This document shows positions 59,797 through 64,000 of a DNA stretch of 64,000 nt, one piece after another. A model generated the notes under the pieces. That model had not been told where the DNA came from. It saw nothing but the letters and a program-made list of their open reading frames with translations, and did no database searches. This DNA comes from Bog-473 sp963807675 (GTDB taxonomy: Bacteria; Actinomycetota; Acidimicrobiia; Acidimicrobiales; RAAP-2). The DNA lies in the NCBI GenBank assembly GCA_963807675.1, contig CAWECP010000012.1, forward strand, positions 1,302,001 through 1,366,000, in the 5' to 3' direction. Made by a program: the position numbers and the translations under genes. The stretch's first letter is position 1. Every line of letters starts with the position of its first letter.

Positions 59797-61121
59797 CTAC
59801 GGGCGGGCCTCGAAGATCTCCCACTCGCCCGGGATCCCCTTCAATCGGCCTTGGCCCCGGTCCTCGAACACGAGGCCCGAGCCCTCGCAGCCTCGCGGAC
59901 GTCGGCCGACACCAGCACCTGGCCCGCCCTCGGCCCGCGCGCACAGGCCGCTGGGCCAGGTGGACGGCCAGGCCGGAGAGGTCGCTGCTCGCCCATGCGC
60001 GTCACCTCGCCGCACGTGCACCCCGGCGCGCAGCTCAAGCCCGAGGTCGGCCACGGCATCCATCGCGGCCAGGGCGCAGCGGACGGCGGCCTCGGTCTCG
60101 TCGAAGGCGACCAGGAAGCCGTCCCCCGTGCTCTTGAGGTCCTGACCGCCGTGCTGCGACGACCGAAGGTGCACCCGTTCGTTGTGCTCGTCGATCAGCG
60201 CGCCCAGCGTGTCGTCGCCGCATGGAGGCCGCCAGGGCGGTGGAGTCGACGATGTCGGTGAAGAGCATCGTGGTCCGCACGCGGTCGGCGAAGAGCGTGC
60301 AGCGTCGCCCGTGACGAACTGCTCCACCTCGTCGATCGACCGCGGTCGGCGTAGTTGCGCAGGAAAGGTGGTCCGGCCGGGCAGCAGGACGAGTCGGGCA
60401 CCCGGGATGGCGCCGGCCATGTACTCGCCGTGAGCCGGCCGGGATGTTGGTTGTCCTCGAGGTGCAGGACGAGCGTCGGCGCCGAGATGGTGGGCAGGAC
60501 GTCGCGGATGTCGTAGGTGCGGTTGATCTCGAACAGGTGCGACCAGCTGGTCGCGGCTGGTCGACGCCAGCTCGTACCGGGCCGCCGGCTCGTGGCCGCG
60601 GCCGAGGCGCGAACAGGTCGGAGATCTGCCCTCGCCCCATTCGTCTGCGATAACGTTCCGCCATGCTGGTCGAGGACCCGGCTGGGCAACCCGATCGGGA
60701 AAGTCGTGCGCCCGCTCCAGCCGGGCCCAGGTGTTGCAGAGGACGAGCTGCCGCACCGGGTGCCGCGACGCGTAGATGGCGGCTACGGCGCCGCCGTTGT
60801 GTGTCCCGAAGAGGACGGGGTCACTGCACGCCGGCCGCCGTCGATCACCGCCTCGAGGTCGTCCACCAGGTCGTAGATGGTCGGCGGGGCCGACAGGTCC
60901 ATGCGGTCGGAATAGCCCATGCCCTGCTGGTCGTAGGTGACGAGCGCGCGAAGCTGGCCATGCGCCGCAGGCCCCGGGCCGCCGCGTGCCTGCTCCCAGG
61001 CCAGCGAAATGGCCATGGACCCGGCGACGAAGACGAGGTCGGGCGGTCCGCCGCCCGCCGACTGGAAGGCCAGATGCTTGCCGTCGCGACCGGCGAACTC
61101 GAGCGGCGGTGGGGCGAGCAC
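59797..61121 (-). pseudogene. Alpha/beta hydrolase-adenylate cyclase fusion, multiply frame-broken
   Basis: Homology can be followed from GTG 61121 to TAG 59797 (about 440 codons), but in all three frames. Pieces: LEFAGRDGKHLAFQSAGGGPPDLVFVAGS... TYDQQGMGYSDRMDL...DLVDDLEAVIDG / VLFGTHNGGAVAAIYASRHPVRQLVLCNTWARLERAHDFPD / MAERYRR / LPTISAPTLVLHLEDNQHPG / TMLFTDIVDSTALAASM (cyclase start) / STGDGFLVAFDETEAAVRCALAAMDAVADLGLELRAGVH / GLVFEDRGQGRLKGIPGEWEIFEARP. The N-terminus is an alpha/beta hydrolase-like sensor, the C-terminus a class III nucleotide cyclase, a known actinobacterial architecture. At least six indels: pseudogene or low-quality stretch. Confidence 0.7.
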
Positions 61122-61246
61122 GCCCTACCTCGCTTCGGCCCGGGGGTGCCGTCGCATCCCAGAAGTGTGGCACTCCCGCTGCAGCCGGGGCGGCCGTGAC
61201 GTCTGGCGGCATGTGTGTTCTCCTGCTTGTCACACGGCCTTTCGAT

Positions 61247-61252
61247 TAGGGT
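61247..61252 (+). promoter_or_regulatory. -10 element TAGGGT, leaderless start
   Basis: Ends 7 nt before ATG 61260. Confidence 0.5.
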
Positions 61253-61259
61253 GCGGCAA

Positions 61260-61631
61260 ATGGCAGGAGCAGCGGTTGTCGGTCCCTTGAACGCCATCCT
61301 CTCCAACAACGACCCGGAGGCGTACGGCAACGCCGAGAGAGCGGTCCGGACCGCCTCGAGCGTGTGCCATGCCGTCGAGGCCGTCGGGGTGCTCGACGGA
61401 CTGGCGAACCAGGACGCGGCGGCCGAGGCGCGGGCCGTGTTCGACGCCCTCCCGCCCGCGCTCGACGGTGCCATTTTGGGTGCACTGGCCCGGGCGCTCG
61501 GCGACGGACAGCCCGTGGTGGTGGCCTGGGAGGCGGGCGATGCCCTGGCCGTCCGCATCTGGGAGGAACCGGGCGACGATGCGACCCTGCACGTCGTCGT
61601 CGTCTCGCCCGACGGGGCAACGTACCTCTAG
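61260..61631 (+). CDS. Small protein of unknown function (123 residues)
   Basis: Start ATG 61260 set by a TAGGGT leaderless element. Helical N-terminal half (AVVGPLNAILSNNDPEAYGNAERAVRTASSVCHAVEAVGVLDGLAN), then DALPPALDGAILGALARALGDGQPVVVAWEAGDALAVRIWEEPGDDATLHVVVVSPDGATYL. The second half alternates like beta strands. No family recognised. The TAG stop (61629-61631) lies within the CTAG duplicated by the IS element, so the protein is unchanged by the insertion. Confidence 0.6.
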   Translation: MAGAAVVGPLNAILSNNDPEAYGNAERAVRTASSVCHAVEAVGVLDGLANQDAAAEARAVFDALPPALDGAILGALARALGDGQPVVVAWEAGDALAVRIWEEPGDDATLHVVVVSPDGATYL

Positions 61632-61644
61632 ACCGAAGTTACGT
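61632..61644. repeat. IS terminal inverted repeat, left
   Basis: ACCGAAGTTACGT, perfect match to the reverse complement of 63582-63594; weaker similarity continues inward (GGCCTGA versus TCCTGA). Confidence 0.85.
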
Positions 61645-61708
61645 GGCCTGAGGTAGGTGGGCCCGGCTTCATCAGGGGATTCGACTCTGTACGATCGGAT
61701 TGTTCTGG

Positions 61709-63470
61709 CTACGTGAGCTTGAGCGGCACCGGCGCGCCGAGCAACTCGAAGGCGCGGCGCTGGGTGGGGGTCGGTGTGGCGAGGAGCTCGAACTCACTCG
61801 TCGTCTGCGTGGTGGTTCTCATGGTGTTGCGCGTGAGGGTGCCCAGGTGATCGAGGAGCTCGCGGAAGCCCCGGACCTCCTCGTCATCTGCGTTGAGTTT
61901 GGTGGCCGCTTTCTTCTGGGCGCTCTTGGAGCGCGTTGCCGGGGCGACCGGGTTGGTGCGCACCGGCGGCGCCTCGTCGGTGAAGGTGAGGGGGGCCAGA
62001 GCCTGGCGTAGGTGCCAGACCAGGTAGGAGGCCAGCATGCAGATGAAGACGTGGGAGCGCACCCGGCCCTCGAGGCGGTGATGGATCGGACGCAGGTCGA
62101 TGTCGTCGACTTTGAGATGGCGAAAGTCGCGCTCGACGTGGGAGAGCGCCTTGTAGGCATCGAGGACCCCAACGGCATCGAGGGCGTCAGATCTGATCGT
62201 CGTGCGCAGCACGTAGATCCCGTCGAGGGCGGCCTCGGCCGCGATGGCCTCTTCTCGTCGGCTGATCGACAGCGTGTTCTCGCCGATGGCGACCTCGAAG
62301 TGCTTGGCCATCTTGTACTTGTTGAGCACCTTGCCGACCTTGAGCCCGATCTGGTCCGCGCCGCCCAGGCGGCCCTCTTCGACCGCAGAGGTGATCGGGG
62401 CGAGGGCCTCTTCGGTCGCGGCCAACAGCTCGGAGCGCTTGCGGGCGCGTTCATCGGCCAACAAGGGGTTGCGACAAGCGATGAGTCGTTCCTCGGGGTA
62501 ATCGGGATGGGAGAGCTCGGCCAGGTCGGCCTGGTCGAAGAGGCCGAGCTGGAGGGGCCCGTCGTCTTTGACCAAGGCGGCGATCTGGGGCGCCCGCAGG
62601 CAGGTGAGCCAGCCCAGGTCACCCACTTCGCGTAATGCAGCTGATGCGGGCCGAGGTGATCATGCCCCGGTCACCGACCATGGTGAGGCGCTCGAGCCCG
62701 AAGCGCGTCCGGATGGTCTCGACAATCGAGATGAAGGCCGTCGGGTCCGCGGTGTTGCCGCTGAAGACTTCGACGGCGACCGGCCGACCGTCCTTGTCGG
62801 TGAGCAGCCCGTACTCGATCTGGGCCATGCCGCGCCGCTTGTCACGCGAGTAGCCCCGGGCGGCCAGCTCGTTGTGGGTCCCCTCCACCCATGACGAGCT
62901 CAGGTCGAAATAGGCGAGGCGAGATGGGTTGGATGCCCCGAGATGGCGTGAGGCCAGTCTGTTCTCGATCGCTCCTTGACGTTCGCCCAACCAGTCCATG
63001 GCCGCGTAGACCTCGTCGGTCGAGACGCCGCCCAGACCCAGGTCGTGCTCCAAGGTGGTGTCGCCCCACCACTTGGTCGTGGCCAGCTTGGGACGCGGGT
63101 GCACGACACGGGCGAGGATCAGTGCGTACACGATGTCGCGCTCTGGGCCCGCCGGCCCCAACAGCTCAGCCAACCCCAACGACTTGGCCATGACCGAGAC
63201 CGCGGCGAGGTGGCCGTGGGGCAGCGCACGCGTCAACTCCAGACCGCTTCCGGCCACGACGAGCGTCTCGCCGGCCAAGCTGGCCCGCAACGCCTCGAGG
63301 GCGGCGGCGGACAGGGCCGACACGTTGCACAGCGTCTCGTGGCGGATCTTGCCCTCCGAGCGAAAGCTGCGGCGCAACAGGTGCGAGACCGACTGGCGGT
63401 CCTGCCCGTCCTTCGTCTGATACTTGCGCACCACACGGGCGACGTGGACCGCACCCTCCTGCCTAGTCAC
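61709..63470 (-). CDS. IS4/IS1634-type transposase (frame broken once)
   Basis: About 586 residues through one extra T near 62635-62640. N-part: VHVARVVRKYQTKDGQDRQSVSHLLRRSF..., ASRHLGASNPSRLAYFDLSSSWVEG, TMVGDRGMITSARIS; after the break: ALREVGDLGWLTCLRAPQI... KYKMAKHFEVAIGENTLSI..., LDGIYVLRTT, YKALSHVERDFRHLKVDDIDLRPIHH, LASYLVWHLR. The YxxxxxxERxFRxLK block is the YREK-type motif with the catalytic Glu of IS4-superfamily enzymes; the Asp residues lie in YFDLS and GDRGM. As read, the first part stops 11 codons after the break, so the copy may be inactive, or the shift may be a sequence error. Confidence 0.88.
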
Positions 63471-63581
63471 ATCGTTATTCTACCACACTCCATCCCCAAT
63501 GTCACCATTATCTTGGCTACACACTCCGCCGCCGCAAAAGGCATCGATGCTGCTCAGAAGGCAGATCAGCCGGAATCAGGA

Positions 63582-63594
63582 ACGTAACTTCGGT
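63582..63594. repeat. IS terminal inverted repeat, right
   Basis: ACGTAACTTCGGT, the inverted partner of 61632-61644. Confidence 0.85.
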
Positions 63595-63651
63595 CTAGAG
63601 CGTCGACCGTCCGCTCAGCGCGAGAGTCCCCGCCCTGGCGCGGGCCGGGGT

Positions 63652-64000
63652 TCAGCGCGCCGCGGACGCCGAGCCGAAGAGCGGGGCGAGAACCGGCCGC
63701 AGCAACCGCCGGAGCGCCTGGCGCAACGCCTCCTCGTCGTGCACGGGGAACACGGTGTCGCGGGTGAGGACGAACGACAGCCCCAGACGCGCTGCGATCT
63801 CCGCCAGCTCCTGCGCCTGCTCGTCGTCGATGATGGCGCCAGCGGCGCCGGCCTGTGCGACCAGCAGCTGGCGGGTCAGCGCCACGAGTGGCCCGGCGCT
63901 CGTGGTGAGGAACGGCAGAATGGTGCCGGGGTCCGACACCAGGAGCTTCTCCACCAACGAGCTGCGCAGGGCGGCCATCCCCGTCAGCGCCCCCTCGACG
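63652..64000 (-). CDS. TetR family regulator, C-terminal part (cut by window edge)
   Basis: The frame is open to the window edge; the visible 115 residues read EGALTGMAALRSSLVEKLLVSDPGTILPFLTTSAGPLVALTRQLLVAQ, then the helical end IIDDEQAQELAEIAARLGLSFVLTRDTVFPVHDEEALRQALRRLLRPVL. This is the ligand-binding C-domain of a TetR/AcrR regulator of the large actinobacterial group with FVLTRDTVFPxxDEE near the end. The HTH lies outside the window. It lies just beyond the right end of the IS element. Confidence 0.75.
   Translation of the reverse strand, partial: VEGALTGMAALRSSLVEKLLVSDPGTILPFLTTSAGPLVALTRQLLVAQAGAAGAIIDDEQAQELAEIAARLGLSFVLTRDTVFPVHDEEALRQALRRLLRPVLAPLFGSASAAR

Larger units (their letters stand above)
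61628..63598. mobile_element. IS element of the IS4/IS1634 type
   Basis: About 1.96 kb. Terminal inverted repeats ACCGAAGTTACGT (61632-61644 and 63582-63594) frame one transposase gene on the minus strand. CTAG on both outer sides (61628-61631, 63595-63598) is a likely 4-bp target duplication; because CTCTAG and CTAGAG flank symmetrically, up to 3 bp more per side could instead belong to the repeats. Deleting the element plus one CTAG rebuilds an uninterrupted flank, which supports a recent simple insertion. Confidence 0.85.

Noticed and set aside
1..64000. CRISPR arrays, tRNA or rRNA genes, prophage or conjugation modules
   Set aside because: None seen on reading both strands: no regularly spaced direct repeats, no tRNA-like folds with a conserved T-loop, and no phage or relaxase proteins apart from the single IS element.

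Overview
The window is a 64 kb piece of a high-GC actinobacterial chromosome. It carries a complete mycofactocin set (mftA-F), an F420-type luciferase-like oxidoreductase, a mycothiol-dependent maleylpyruvate isomerase family protein, an actinobacterial CtaF subunit and many genes read from leaderless TANNNT promoters. The GYYFVASDGGVFAYP-type repeat at the left edge suggests class Acidimicrobiia. That placement is inference; no rRNA or other taxonomic marker is present. No tRNA, rRNA or CRISPR array was seen.

Layout. 0-2.7 kb: end of a repeat protein, a 36-residue membrane peptide, a nitroreductase, a truncated VOC remnant, a methyltransferase and a DinB-like protein, in DNA that looks less GC-rich than the rest. 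2.8-11.9 kb: hydrolases, a lipoprotein, an amidohydrolase, a coupled acyl-CoA dehydrogenase pair, an LLM-class oxidoreductase and a histidine phosphatase. 11.9-18.8 kb: a phenylalanine/tyrosine degradation operon on the minus strand (phenylalanine hydroxylase, HPPD, fumarylacetoacetase, homogentisate dioxygenase, acetoacetate-CoA ligase) facing an Lrp/AsnC regulator, with repeated TGTCA half-sites between them. 19-29.4 kb: an FtsH-like protease, a DUF35 protein, an aldehyde dehydrogenase, an SDR, a TauD-type dioxygenase, a PLP lyase/decarboxylase and a secreted S53 peptidase.

29.6-41.5 kb is a mycofactocin island. mftA-mftB-mftC-mftE-SDR-(UBP zinc finger) run on the minus strand. mftF runs divergently, and mftD lies 5 kb away next to an NDMA-type alcohol dehydrogenase. 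A GGDEF-EAL protein, a 107-residue helical protein and a methyltransferase sit inside the island. 41.5-54.4 kb holds two divergent TetR genes, an ABC exporter, a D-aminoacylase-type amidohydrolase, DedA, a GH1 glycosidase, an enoyl-CoA hydratase, TatA and an MBL-fold hydrolase. 54.4-57.6 kb is the ctaC-ctaD-ctaF cytochrome oxidase operon. 57.6-64 kb holds an MFS transporter, an ArsR-SRPBCC fusion with its operator inside its own promoter, a badly broken hydrolase-cyclase gene, a small gene whose stop codon is the target of an IS insertion, and a partial TetR gene.

More than a dozen conserved genes, cytochrome oxidase subunit I among them, are each split by one small indel in a GC-rich run, and two are split many times. 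The simplest reading is residual sequencing or assembly error. Coordinates for these genes span the whole frame-disrupted gene.
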